Shown here: positions 11,408 through 21,872 of the stretch, one piece after another
How positions within the stretch are numbered: the first letter of the stretch is position 1
Layout of the letters: each line of letters opens with the position of its first letter
DNA from: Trachythela sp. YZ-2020
Lineage: Eukaryota > Cnidaria > Anthozoa > Malacalcyonacea > Clavulariidae
Direction: 5' to 3'
DNA length: 64,000 bases
Assembly (NCBI GenBank): GCA_016169945.1
Contig: JADLSH010000358.1
Span: 5,923,001-5,987,000 of the forward strand
Position numbers and translations under genes: made by a program
Notes under the pieces: generated by a model
What the model saw: only the letters and a program-made list of their open reading frames with translations
The model's database searches: none
What the model was told of the DNA's origin: nothing

Positions 11408-12232
11408 TTAATTAAATTTTTTTTGAAATATGTTTGCCAACATTTGTGTTTGCTGTTGCTGTTGTTGCAATAGAGCCATCATTTGTTGCTGCATCTGTTG
11501 TTGTTGCTGTTGCTGTTGTTGCATTTGCTGTTGCAGACACTGCTCAGACAGCTTCATTTGCATGCCAAATTGCTGTTGATTCTGCTGCATAACTTGCATC
11601 ATTTCCCTATGTTGCAAACTTTGTGCTTCCATAAACTCTCTTTTCTCAGCCTGCTTCAATTCCTTTTCTCCTTTCTCCAGCTCTACCCTCTCTTGCAACC
11701 ATTCCATCATGTCTCCGGATCTTCTTCTCTTTTGTGCTGGTTTACTACTTCCACTCGCCTCTCCTATCCTTTTCCTTGTTTGCCCCAACCTCTCCATTGC
11801 TCTTTCCCTCATCTCCAATGCTTGTCCTCTTTCTTGTTCAATCCTGTTATTTTTTGTTTCATTTTCACATTCCATCTGCCTTTCAGTCTCATCTTCAATG
11901 TCTATCAGTTCTTCCAACAAACTTTCATTCTCTGTTAGCTCTTCACCACCTTCGCCTGTAGCTCTTTCTTCTCTGGCCATTCTAGCTCGGTACTTCTTTG
12001 AAACCGTGTTGTAGTGGTCTCTGGCTGCCCTTGAAGTAATGTCATGACCCACTGACACACTGATGCTGTCTGCCACCTTTTTCCACTGCGTACCTCGTTC
12101 CTTTGATCGCTGCTTATGGGCGAGAACACCTTCTGCAGCTACTTCTTTAAGGAGTAGGAGATCTTTCGATTTCGACCATACCATACTGGACCTAGTAAAA
12201 TATTTATAATTATGTATAGTATTAAACAACAC
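11408..12232 (-). CDS. Myb/SANT (trihelix-like) DNA-binding partner protein of the Harbinger element
   Basis: The frame has an N-terminal Myb/SANT-like domain (VWSKSKDLLLLKEVAAEG ... GTQWKKVADSI ... SRAARDHYNTVSKKYRARM, about residues 18-90). An acidic stretch follows (EELTENESLLEELIDIEDE), then a basic patch (QKRRRSG), a charged coiled-coil region, and a long glutamine/methionine-rich tail from about residue 215. The real start may be the second ATG (MVWSKSKD, about 12184) or lie in an upstream exon, because a CTAG acceptor-like site precedes that methionine. It lies convergent to the transposase in the same element. It probably binds the element ends and brings the transposase to the nucleus, as known for Harbinger Myb-like proteins. 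The CAG/CAA tract is repeat-prone. Confidence 0.85.
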   Translation of the reverse strand: MLFNTIHNYKYFTRSSMVWSKSKDLLLLKEVAAEGVLAHKQRSKERGTQWKKVADSISVSVGHDITSRAARDHYNTVSKKYRARMAREERATGEGGEELTENESLLEELIDIEDETERQMECENETKNNRIEQERGQALEMRERAMERLGQTRKRIGEASGSSKPAQKRRRSGDMMEWLQERVELEKGEKELKQAEKREFMEAQSLQHREMMQVMQQNQQQFGMQMKLSEQCLQQQMQQQQQQQQQMQQQMMALLQQQQQQTQMLANIFQKKFN

Positions 12233-12998
12233 ACAGCAACTGATTTTTCATAAATACTAGTAATTTATCAGTAGTTGCATACCACAAGGTAGCATGGAAG
12301 CACTATATTAAACAACTTGCACCTCTGTAGTCTAAATTTTATTATAATATATTATAAACGTCAGCCATATTTATTAAACTTGGATTTGTTTTCAATAGTA
12401 TACCTTTTCTTCGGGCAATCCTTCTTGTCTCCCATCTCAAGCGTCTTGTCTCCCATCTCAAGCGATAACTTCAATATGTAATAGCACTGACTGTAAAAAG
12501 ATAAATAAATCATCTTAAGAAATGCTTTGCACAGTATTTATAACACTTACCATACCGATATAAAATAATCCATTGAAACTATTTTATGTAAACATCAACT
12601 GTCTTAAAACCGTAAAAAGTGGACAATATTATTGGTGAATAAATAATTTATAACACAAATAAAATGTATAAGAAATAGATAAACAAACGTCTTGCTTGAG
12701 ACTGGCAAACAACTATGATAAAATCATTCTGTATTTTGTTATGGGATTTTGTTTCGACCAAAATGATGGCTGTCTTGGCGAAACCGGAAACAAATTTTGC
12801 ACAACTTTGCTATTTTAATTATGCGCATAAATAAAATCAGTAAATACGCATAATATTCGTGTAAATAACAAAAATGATGACTATAAAAATTATTTATACG
12901 ATTTTTATTGTGTACGTACCTTTTTGGAGGGAGAAATAAGCAAAAAGAAACTGACGTCTTGGACACGACGTGAAAAATTGTTTTTGGCGTCCTGAAAA

Positions 12999-13376
12999 CA
13001 GTGAGCTCTATATAATTATATATATCTGGAGTGAGAACTTATGTCCAAAAAGTGAAGCCAAAGATGGCGGAAATTGACGTCCAGTGCCAATCCCTTTCTA
13101 TTGTTTTCGACCGCGCGGTTTGCACAAGCCGGCAAGGAGTGTGCCGAAATTTTGTGTTTTTACTCCGATGTAAACAATAACATCATGATTTTATGAACTA
13201 ATAACTTGATTAGCGATGCGATCTGTTAGTATAAACTGGAATTAGCTAGAAAAATGGTATGAAAACTGTTTATGACCTTCATGAGTTTGGACGTCAATTG
13301 CCGCCATCTTTGGCTTCACTTGGCCTATTGGCCGAACATTAGAAGTTCTTACTCCAGATATATATGGAGCTCACTG
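12999..13376. mobile_element. hAT-type MITE nested in the Harbinger element
   Basis: Inverted ends begin CAGTGAGCTC and finish GAGCTCACTG, and similarity continues inward through a TCTGGAGTRAGAACTT block and GAAGCCAAAGATGGCGG. The 8-base duplication CCTGAAAA lies at 12991-12998 and 13377-13384. An 8-base duplication with CAGTG ends is typical of hAT elements. It encodes no protein. It sits between the Myb gene and the right end of the Harbinger. Confidence 0.85.
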
Positions 13377-13485
13377 CCTGAAAATCGCTGTGACGACGTC
13401 GCTAGCAAAACAACGCCATATTTTCGCGCCAAATTACGCCACCTCACGTCGTCTTGCCGTTCACGTCCTCGATCTAAATCTGTCT

Positions 13486-13855
13486 AATACATGCAAGCAG
13501 ACGCGGTTTCCTCGGAGCGTAAAACATAATGGGCCAAAATAAGTCTGGTAGTCGCTTCTATCGTCTCCTTAACTTCCAAACAATCAATCTTGTGCCTTTC
13601 CCAATTGCTTTTCTGGCATTTTGCGTCACAATAGAAAGCTCGGTAGCATCCAGTGCAAGCTTTTAGCTTTGGACCACTTTTTCTACACGTTGTGCATGTC
13701 TTGAGGATCGACGCTGGAATGCATTCGGGCTCGTGTCGAAATATGTCATTTCTTTGACATTTTTCACTGCAGTATTTGGCAACTTCGCACAAGTCGCAAA
13801 TAATGCCAACACCAACCGTATTTCCACAACGCCAGCACTCGGAAAATCTAGGCAT
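13486..13855 (-). CDS. MYND/DUF4470 gene A, exon 1, 5' half (two MYND zinc fingers)
   Basis: Translation begins MPRFSECWRCGN, the same start as in paralogues B and C. Two zinc-finger modules follow. The first is CWRCGN...CDLC...YCSEKCQ...RHEPEC (residues about 8-45). The second is CTTCRKSG...CTGC...FYCDAKCQ...NWERHKIDC (about 52-92), a clear MYND pattern; MYND fingers usually bind partner proteins. The frame runs to ...SACMY, where the Harbinger begins at 13485. The rest of the exon resumes at 9240. Removing the element plus one AAT copy leaves the frame open, so the insertion is the only visible lesion. Confidence 0.88.
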
Positions 13856-13965
13856 TTAACTAAGAATGCGAATGACTTCCAACACCAATTTACATGGTAA
13901 TGAAAGTATATATTGAGGCCCTATAGCAACCGCCACGTCAGCAACAAAAATCACACATTTCGAAA

Positions 13966-13989
13966 TTCCAGGAAAAACGATTCTTGGAA
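13966..13989 (-). promoter_or_regulatory. paired TTCN3GAA motifs upstream of gene A
   Basis: TTCCAGGAA and TTCTTGGAA are separated by 6 bases and lie about 110 bases upstream of the ATG. The pair, with the same spacing, is also upstream of genes B and C. TTCN3GAA is the consensus bound by STAT dimers (GAS element). The surrounding 150 or so bases are also similar in A and B, so some conservation reflects common descent. C is more diverged yet keeps both motifs. Confidence 0.55.
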
Positions 13990-15214
13990 TGAACGAGATA
14001 ATTTACAATTACGTGTTGCTAATTTATGTGGAGAATGTCGGAAGTCAGTGTTGTGGTGATGCATGCGGATTAGAAACAAAAATCTAGAAAATTACTAATT
14101 TGGCTCAGTTGACTATTGATGTGACAAGATGTATAGCCATCGCGAATTTGATCAATAAATACTATACTTTTAACAGAAATGAAACTTTAATGAACTTGAA
14201 AATTATGTAAGAGGACATCGAAACATATCGCTTTCCTTGGCTTTGTGTCAAAATGTGTTTCGAAAGGTCCCTTATAATAATATTTTAATAAGATAATATT
14301 TAAAATCGTGTGTGCTACATACACTTCTCGAATTCAATACCTGTAGTTCCTGTGAAATTGCCTCAATAAGATGCATGTGCATGGAGGAAAAATTAAGTAG
14401 ATAGTTAAGAGATATAGGAGAAAACAAACGCTTAAGCAATCAAAAGTTTTATGACAGGTACTATTAGTATAGGTAACAGTATGGTTTCGAGTGCAATTTG
14501 GATATAACATGCACGAGTGAGTTTTTCAAAGACCTCAAAACCTTCATATCTGTATGAATTGCCAAGCATTTGAAAGTGAACTGAACCATGTGGATTTCTT
14601 ATAAATTTCATCTAAACTAAATTTTCCACCTTTTAAATAACTTTTAAGACGTCATTTTCGTCCTGAAAATCCAAATTAAAATTATCCGAGCGGGCGCCAT
14701 GTTGTTTTGTTTTGAGCAATTTCCACAGAACCTACAATCCTGGTCAAAACATCGACGACACTTACAGTTATCTCGTCATATTCAGTTGCCTCGTAACTAA
14801 ATTAGAGAACCTCCCCCTTACCCCCACCGAACAATGTTGAGTGGTGTCCCATAACATGTTTAAAGCATTTAGCATAGAATCAACATTGTTTTGGGGGCGA
14901 GGGGTCCATTGGATGAGAAAACCTAGACGTTTTATAGTTAGGAACGTCAAAAGGGACATATTTATTAGAGTGTAGTCGATGGTTTTGGCCAGGATTGTCT
15001 CTGTAGTTGATAATTTAAAAAACATTATAAAATGTATGTTAAAATCGATCGTATGCGCGACTATCATGTTTTGTTATGTACGAATATTAAGAAATGTATT
15101 GTATATAATTATTTTATTTCCAATTCCTGAGTAGTGACGTTTTAATTAATACGCACATGGTCATATTTATATGTAGGTCAACAAGTGTTAGTTATTCGTC
15201 AGAAGTATTGTCTA
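13990..15214. other. non-coding stretch between gene A and the Rep-like relic
   Basis: The first 130 bases are the upstream flank of gene A, matching the gene B flank at 60749-60880. The remainder holds no convincing open frame; frames near 14768-15067 are low-complexity and unlike any family I know. Confidence 0.5.
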
Positions 15215-15924
15215 ATGGCGAGTGACAGCCTTCGAGCGCGCGATACCAGATTGGTTTATCTAATAACATATAGCCAAGCAGATTTAACAAAATTTCCTTC
15301 AAGAAGAGAATTTGCTGAAGCATTAGTTCTTGCGTTTAGCAAGGACAATAATGTTATACAGTGGTGTTGTTGTCTCGAAGATCACGAGAATGGTGGCAAG
15401 CATTATCATGTTGCTATAAAACTGGAACGAAAGCAAAGATGGCTAAAAATTAAGAGGTTCCTGATGGATCACTTCGAAGTTTCGGTGTATTTTTCATCCG
15501 CACATCACAACTATTTCAGTGCCTGGGAATATGTCACTAAGTCCGACCGTGAGTACCTACAAAGCCATGGTCATCCCGACTTGACAAATGTTGAGCCACC
15601 AAGGACAGATTCTGCTAGTGTTGCAACAACCACTGGAAGAGATGAATCCGACAGCGAGGGCGAATCTCAAGAAAACGCAAAAAGAGGATGACATCTTTCC
15701 AAGTGTCGGAACTTATTGAAGCAAAGTCGATAAAGACTCGCACGGCATTGCTTGCTATTGCCCAGCAGCAAAAAGCTGAAGGGAAGTCTGATCTTGCGGA
15801 GTTCATTATGAACAGACAACCGAAAGTTGTTGCCCATATAATAAAAACTACGTGGGACATGTTGAATGCAGAGGCAAATTTGGAAAGAAGCAAGAAGACA
15901 CGCATCGAATTGCTTACAGAAGCC
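15215..15924 (+). pseudogene. Rep-like HUH endonuclease, N-terminal part of a broken gene
   Basis: The frame shows the three rolling-circle Rep motifs in order: YLITYSQ (motif I), HYHVAIKL (the H-x-H metal-binding HUH motif, about residue 65) and EYVTKSD (motif III with the Tyr and Lys used for nicking). A charged linker follows. At an A5 run near 15680 the frame shifts by one base, and the family sequence continues in another frame (starting about 15688) to 15924, where a 2.45-kb palindromic element is inserted. The helicase half resumes at 18384. Such HUH plus SF3-helicase proteins occur in CRESS-DNA replicons and as transposon-like or endogenised copies in invertebrate genomes; which of these this is cannot be settled here. 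It is a dead copy. Confidence 0.75.
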
Positions 15925-18377
15925 AGTAGTAGGGGAAGGGGGGTTCTACGTCGGGTGGTGCAGGTGGTGCACTCAGCACCACCTATGACGTCATCATTTC
16001 TTAAGTATTTTAATTTATTCACACTCACGTTAATTTATTTGAGCTTACTACAGTGCTAATGGCTTTTCTTTAACATTTTTGAACCGCTTCCGTTTGTTTA
16101 TCTACAGTTTTTTAGTTTATACTAAGAATAAGAATGATGTAGCGCTCGGTATATATTCACTTACGTTGGCTCTTATGTTTGTAGGACGTAGGTAATGAAA
16201 TCATACGCATGCGCATTAATACAATTTGTAAAATGTAGAGGCACAGTTCGATATATATCGTTGCTTTGAGGAAGGGTTTGGTGGGATTTTGTAGCAGTTG
16301 TCTGGAATTTCTCCAAAGCTTCTGTGGAGCTTCTGTGGAGCTTCTGTAAAGCTTCTGTGAAGCTTCTGTAAAACCTCTGTGGAGCTTCTGTAAAGCTTCT
16401 GTGAAGCTTCTGTAAAGCTTCTGTGAAGCTTCTGTGGAGTTTCTGTGGAGCTTCTGTGGAGCTCTCCAAAATATGAGTAATTAGTGACGCTTGGATGCAT
16501 GCATAAATTAACACAGACAAAGATTAACGTTTTAAACAATGTATTCCTTTAGGTATAACAATTATTTACACAAATATACAGTTATTAAACATATTGTCCA
16601 GCTTTTACACTGTTTTCTATGCGAGGGTCGATGTGAGGTCGATGGCCAAACAAGCCAAACAGGCCAAACAAGCCAAAAAGGCCAAACAGGTAGGAAAGGA
16701 AGTAAAATAAAAAAAGATAAAACTAACTCGATGTGAGGTCGATGTGGGGCACCGGTTCGAGTCCGGTTCGGTAAATGTAAACATTTCGGGATTCTGTAGG
16801 GGTTCTGCAGGGGTTCTGTACGGGTTCCCTCGGTTTTTAAGGCCAATCGGACCACTCGGACAATATTTATTTCAATATGCGGGCTTTTGCGGGATATATT
16901 TAGCAAGTCCCGTAGAAGTACTTATTTACGGTACCTTGCTGCGGGACATATTTAGGTATGTCCCGTAGAAGTACTCATTTACGGGACCTTGTTGCGGGAC
17001 ATATTTAACAAGTCCCGCTCGAAGGGACGCGTTGGGGACGTCTTGCGGGACATATTTAGGACGTCCCGGGGTCCCGTTTGACAAAATGTATAGGTATCGC
17101 CATGGAACAGTCTTACGAGACGTCGGGACGCGTTAAAATGCGTCCCGTAGCGACGTCCCGGGGTCCCGTTTGACAAAATGTATAGGTCTTGCCATGGAAC
17201 AGTCTTACGGGACGTCGGAACGTCGCTACGGGACGCATTTTAACGCGTCCCGACGTCCCGTAAGACTGTTCCATGGCGATACCTATACATTTTGTCAAAC
17301 GGGACCCCGGGACGCCCTAAATATGTCCCGCAAGACGTCCCCAACGCGTTCCTTCGAGCGGGACTTGTTAAATATGTCCCGCAACAAGGTCCCGTAAATG
17401 AGTACTTCTACGGGACATACCTAAATATGTCCCGCAGCAAGGTCCCGTAAATAAGTACTTCTACGGGACTTGCTAAATATATCCCGCAAAAGCCCGCATA
17501 TCGAAATAAATATTGTTCGAGTGGTCCGATTGGCCTTTGAAAAAAAACAACAAAAAAACCGAGGGAACCCGTACAGAACCCCGAGAGAACCCCGAGAGAA
17601 CCCCCAGAGAACCCCGAGAGAACCCCTACAGAACCCCGAGAGAACCCCTGCAGAACCCCTACAGAATCCCGAAATGTTTACATCTACCGAACCGGACTGG
17701 AACCGGTGCCCCACATCGACCTCACAGAGAGTTAGTTTTATCTCTTTTTATTTTACTTCCTTTCCTACCTGTTTGGCCTTTTTGGCCTGTTTGGCCTGTT
17801 TGGCTTGTTTGGCTTGTTTGGCTTGTTTGGCCATCGACCTCACATCAACCTCACATCGACCCTCGCATAGAAAACAGTGTAAAAGCTGGACAATATGTTT
17901 AATAACTGTATATTTGTGTAAATAATTGTTATACCTAAAGGAATACATTGTTTAAAACGTTAATCTTTGTCTGTGTTAATTTATGCATGCATCCAAGCGT
18001 CACTAATTACTCATATTTTGGAGAGCTCCACAGAAGGTCCACAGAGGTTTTACAGAAGCTTCACAGAAGCTTTACAGAAGCTCCACAGAAGCTCCACAGA
18101 AGCTTTACAGAAGCTCCGCTGAAGCTCCACAGAAGCTCCACAGAAGCTTTGGAGAAATTCCAGACAACTGCTACAAAATCCCACCAAACCCTTCCTCAAA
18201 GCAACGATATATATAGAACCGTGCCTCTACATTTTACAAATTGTATTAATGCGCATGCGTATGATAAATTAATGTGAGTGTGAATAAATTAAAATACTTA
18301 AGAAATGATGACGTCATAGGTGGTGCTGAGTGCACCACCAGCACCACCCGACGTAGAACCCTCCTTCCCCTACTACT
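15925..18377. mobile_element. 2453-bp palindromic (foldback) element with Polinton-like ends
   Basis: The ends are inverted copies beginning AGTAGTAGGGGAAGG and ending CCTTCCCCTACTACT. They continue through a GTTCTACGTCGGGTGGTGC block and TATGACGTCATCATTTC (containing a perfect CRE-like TGACGTCA). The target sequence GAAGCC is duplicated at 15919-15924 and 18378-18383. Nearly the whole element is a palindrome centred near 17.15-17.2 kb, except for about 170 extra bases in the left arm near 16.03-16.2 kb. Each arm holds tandem blocks: 11-12-base CTTCTGT-GGAG-type units (16310-16460), GGCCAAACAAGCC-type units, GGTTCTGYRSGG-type units and GGGACRTRTTTAG-type units. A 6-base duplication with 5'-AG and CT-3' ends matches Polinton/Maverick insertion; no Polinton gene is present. 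Confidence 0.75.
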
Positions 18378-18383
18378 GAAGCC

Positions 18384-18876
18384 GCGCAAAGCGAGTGCTT
18401 TGAGGACTGTGAAGGTCGTTGGTTGCAATGCGCCAAAGAAGTTTTAACAACTAACGGCATGGGAGTGCGAGATTTGCTATTGCTATTTATACGCTATTGG
18501 AAAAAGGACGGGGAAAATATCGCAACATCATGCTCATCGGTCCGGCTAATTGCGGTAAAACGTTTCTTCACACCTTTACTAATCCCGCTTCGGGCACTTT
18601 CGCGTGGGTAGGAGTCCAGGAAGCTGAGTGCATATTTCTCAACGATTTCTGATGGAATGACAAAATAATCCCTTGGCATGATCTCCTGTTATTGCTCGAA
18701 GGCGAACCTGTACACTTTCCAGCACCTAAAACTCACTTCGCCGAAGATATTTTATTACATGACACGCCAGTATTTGCGACAAGCAAATATAGATTGGCCT
18801 ACGTCAAAGGTGGGACAGTCGATGAGCGCGAGACCGAGATGATGTCCGTTCGTTGGAATGTATTCACACTCACGTA
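18384..18876 (+). pseudogene. Rep-like SF3 helicase, C-terminal part of the broken gene
   Basis: This continues the Rep-like gene after the palindromic insertion. Motifs: Walker A GPANCGKT, Walker B ECIFLNDF (followed directly by an in-frame stop), and PVFATSK, the sensor/motif C block of SF3 helicases. A residue pattern ERETEMMSVRW follows. At least one frameshift separates the first 100 bases from the helicase core, and the core spans two frames. Homology stops near 18880, where the 3' remains of a Penelope-like RT copy on the opposite strand begin. The coding potential is lost. Confidence 0.72.
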
Positions 18877-18914
18877 GCAAATATCAGAGGATCGGCAGTG
18901 TGTGCCGAGTGTAG

Positions 18915-19325
18915 CTAAGTTCATGATTAAAGTTGCTATGCCTATTGCCTAAGTGCGTTCTGATATATGGGTGCAGATTGCTGAAAAGTTTGCTCATCTG
19001 ATGAAAGAAGTGCGATGCGCTTGTTAATGGATGCAGGTAGTTGCCTTGTGATGCTCGGTGGGTGATTAGAGTGCGTATTTATGTATAGTGGATCGTCATT
19101 GGGCTTCCTATAGGGCCTATGTTTTCCATTGTTAAGGTCGAAAGTTACATCTAAAAAGTTTACTATGCGTAAATTTGATTCGGCGGTAATTTTTAGGTCA
19201 AACTGCTCGAAAATTTTGTGGAGATCTTTCCTTGTTTTGTCTGATAAACGTGCTGATTTACTCTTTATAATAGCCAAACCGTCATCTCTATATAGGCCGA
19301 TGCTTTCTTTGCCAAATTTCTTACT
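18915..19325 (-). pseudogene. Penelope-like RT copy 1, C-terminal piece
   Basis: The minus strand encodes AIIKSKSARLSDKTRKDLH, FEQFDLKITAESN, IVNFLDVTFDLN, YRKPNDDPLYINTHSNHPP and ISRI-type downstream blocks of the RT 'thumb' region. The same sequence occurs in copy 2 at 31.57-31.92 kb. The piece stops at 18915, joined to the Rep-like relic. Its N-terminal half lies 8.5 kb away at 27838-28320, the two halves being separated by a Harbinger insertion at 19329-27834. Confidence 0.8.
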
Positions 19326-19511
19326 CTGGGGCCGGTTGTTCGAAAGGCGTTTAGTCGCTATCCCGCATATAAATTTCCTATCCGGCGTATAGTTAAACGA
19401 CGGATAAAACTGCGTTGCACGAAGCCTGTTTAGTAGCGCGTTTAGCTATCCGCCTGATAAACTGATTTTAACCGGCAAAAACCGGTTTTTACCAGTCGCA
19501 GAAAGGTCAAA

Positions 19512-20658
19512 ATGGAGACTAAACGGGCAAGAAAACCAAGAAAAGCGAATTTTTCCATGGCTGAATGCAATTTAATATTGCAGTTAGCCGAGGATAATCT
19601 TGAAACAATAAGAGAAAAGTTCTCAAACACATTGACCAATCAGAAAAAACAAGCGGTTTGGCAGTCAATTGCCAACAAAGTCAATGCCTTAGGCGTAGCT
19701 TTGCGCTCACCAACCGACGTGCGCGAAAAATGGCGAGGTATGTATGGAGTTGCACGCAAAGAAATGGGAAAAGAGAAAAAAGAAATTGAAAAAAAAGGTG
19801 GAGGAAAAGCAATGCCACCGCCCAACGCGACTTCGCAGAGGATAATAGAGATATTCGGTGATGAACCTGGTTTTTCAGGTATGGATGGTGGCATTGAGTC
19901 AGGTGAGTGTCAAAATGCTCATGCGCGATACTAATTATTTATTTCAAGATGGCGAAGTATTTAATAAATTTTTTATCGCATATCGTTGCTGTATTTTCCT
20001 TCGCATTCACTGCATGTTTGCACAAGAATTGATAGTTTTATAGTTTAAAGAAAAAGTATCAATGTTGCTATGACTGACAATGACTTGTTAAGATAAGTAC
20101 AGCTTTTACACCAGAATATGTATTTTTAATATTATTAAATATTTCACACTAACTTTCTGTGTTTATCTCCATTCTGAAATGTCTGTGTTTAATACAACTA
20201 TAGTGCACACATGACACAGGCATGGCCCACAGGACTTGCTGAATATAAATAAGGGGAGTCTTAGTGGTATAATACAAGTATTGACAGTTGTATATTCTGT
20301 ATTTATAGGAACCAGTTTTGCATCAGACATGCTGACAACTGTGCCAGATTCAGATTCCGAAGACCCCTTTTTGATTCCTCCTAGCACTACACTGCAAGAT
20401 ATATTGGCTGCAGATGAGGTGACCATAGAAGCAAATATGCCAGAGGAAAAGGCCGTCATCATTGATACCTCAACACAAGGTAAAAAAAAGAAGAGAGTAA
20501 CGCATCAAGATATCCAGGGAATGCAGGTTGATGTACTTGTCATGGAAAAGAGAAAGATCGAGTTAGAGGTCGAAAATCTGGAGCTTGCAAACAAGAAGCT
20601 ACGTCTGGAAATAGAGGGTTTGAAGGCAAGAAATCAGTCTTTTTCAGATATTAATTAG
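19512..20658 (+). CDS. Myb/SANT-like DNA-binding protein of the Harbinger element
   Basis: A two-exon gene: 19512-19902 (donor GTGAGT) and 20309-20658 (acceptor TTTATAG). Phases agree and the exons total 741 bases, or 246 residues. The N-terminal domain (residues about 10-85: FSMAECNLILQLAEDN, VWQSIANKVNAL, SPTDVREKWRGMYGVAR) is a Myb/SANT-like fold of the type found in MSANTD/Myb_DNA-bind_5 proteins. A lysine-rich patch (KKEIEKKGGGK), an acidic middle (DSDSEDPF) and a C-terminal coiled coil (LVMEKRKIELEVENLELANK) follow. This is the usual partner of HARBI1-like transposases, thought to bind the ends and help nuclear entry. The reading frame is intact. Confidence 0.87.
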
Positions 20659-20843
20659 CTTGTCTTGATTTTCGTTATTGTTGGTTTAAAGAGCCGGTCA
20701 AGTCCATTCTGCTTGTGCTATGTAAGTGTGGGTGTTATTAATCAGCATTATGCATTTTTTCCACATTTTAATCAGAAACTCCAATCTTATGCATATTGAA
20801 GCAGAATGATGTTACACATGTAATGGACCTTTAACCTCATAGC

Positions 20844-21143
20844 TTGTGGGGCCGCAATGCAACTGGGAGTTGGGTATCTCGTTCATTCTTTTTGAAATCG
20901 CCGCCATGTTGGGACGATTTTATTGAGTGTAAGAATTCAACGATTTTCACTTGTTTACGTATGGCAAATAACCGCCTTAAGGACGTATTTTTGTCGCGGT
21001 TACGTTCGACGATATTTGTGGAAAAAATGAGCGAAATCGCCGCAGTGATGGCCGAGAAAATGCATTTCGTATCGATCGAAGGAGTGGGCAAGTTTCGAGA
21101 AAAACATTCTCTTCGCAACGTCTCTTGTCCTGTTTTGAGGTGA
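20844..21143 (+). other. open frame repeated in both inverted arms, ending at a GTGAGT site
   Basis: A 99-codon frame (MWGRNATGSWVSRSF... VEKMSEIAAVMAEK ... HSLRNVSCPVLR) lies in the left arm and again, with three differing residues, in the right arm at 24927-25226 on the minus strand. It ends just after a TTTGAG|GTGAGT donor-like site. It could be a 5' exon that is spliced to each of the two inner genes. Its presence in both arms is expected from arm identity, so openness alone is weak evidence for translation. Confidence 0.35.
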
Positions 21144-21872
21144 GTGTCCTTCTGCATGATATTTTAGCAAATTCTTTTAGTCTGTGGCTATTTCGGCGAG
21201 CTTTTTCTACCCCGATTTCGTATTAGCTGTACTCTTAAACATCTGATCTTGTAGTTCTGAGTGGTTTAATTTGATACATATTTGGTCGATTGTTTGCGAA
21301 ATTAACATGGCCGACTGGCTCTTAAACTTGAGCAGTTTTGGCGCGAAAATGGCCGCTTGAATTCTGGTTTCGTTAAAATACACTAAAGTCATACTTGCTC
21401 GATATATTGCTGCTGTTTTCGGTTCTGTTTATCCTTCGTGGCTGCTCTGGTTTTTGTCTTCCTAAAGCTAGTTGGTATCACTTGAAATAATTTAAATACT
21501 GAGTATTTTTTAGCCTGTGCTAACCATAAATTTCCTATCTAAAAATTAAATTTTGTATTGTTAAATTGTTTAAGCATTAAATAGGACTATAGGTAATATA
21601 ATTTGGGTTTAACAAATTGTTTTTAATAAATATAATTTAGAAATAAATTTTTAAATATCATATTTGTAAATATTGTATATAAAATTATAAAATTTTGTAA
21701 ATAGTTTTAGTGCTAGTTAAATTTTCTTAAATATAAAAATGGAAGACACTCCTTGCACCTCGATGGATGCACACCAATGCACAGAGCAAATAGAAACGAG
21801 AAGATGGACCAAAGATCTATGTACAGTCACTGCCAAAATTTAGCCATGCCTTGCTACTACAGCACTTAGGAG

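Larger units (their letters stand above)
9241..13485. mobile_element. complete PIF/Harbinger transposon inserted in gene A exon 1
   Basis: Both ends carry the 28-base perfect inverted repeat starting AGACAGATTTAGATCGAGGA; with one mismatch it extends to about 36 bases. The target triplet AAT is present on both sides (9238-9240 and 13486-13488). Inside are the two genes expected of an autonomous Harbinger: a DDE transposase (+) and a Myb/trihelix-like DNA-binding protein (-), in convergent orientation. A second TIR-like block (ACAGATTTAGATAAG...) lies near 9330-9370 as a subterminal repeat. A hAT-type MITE is nested at 12999-13376. Intact genes, matching ends and target duplication suggest a young insertion. 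Confidence 0.92.

Noticed and set aside
11483..12014. Leucine/serine-rich open frames on the plus strand
   Set aside because: They are the antisense of the glutamine-rich Myb-like gene; CAG/CAA repeats read backwards give long Leu runs.
14768..15067. 99-codon minus-strand frame
   Set aside because: Biased composition and no recognisable motif.
16173..18277. Open frames with repeated LHRSFTEA-type or NPREPRENPQRT-type peptides
   Set aside because: They come from short tandem DNA repeats inside the palindromic element and appear on both strands and in both arms.
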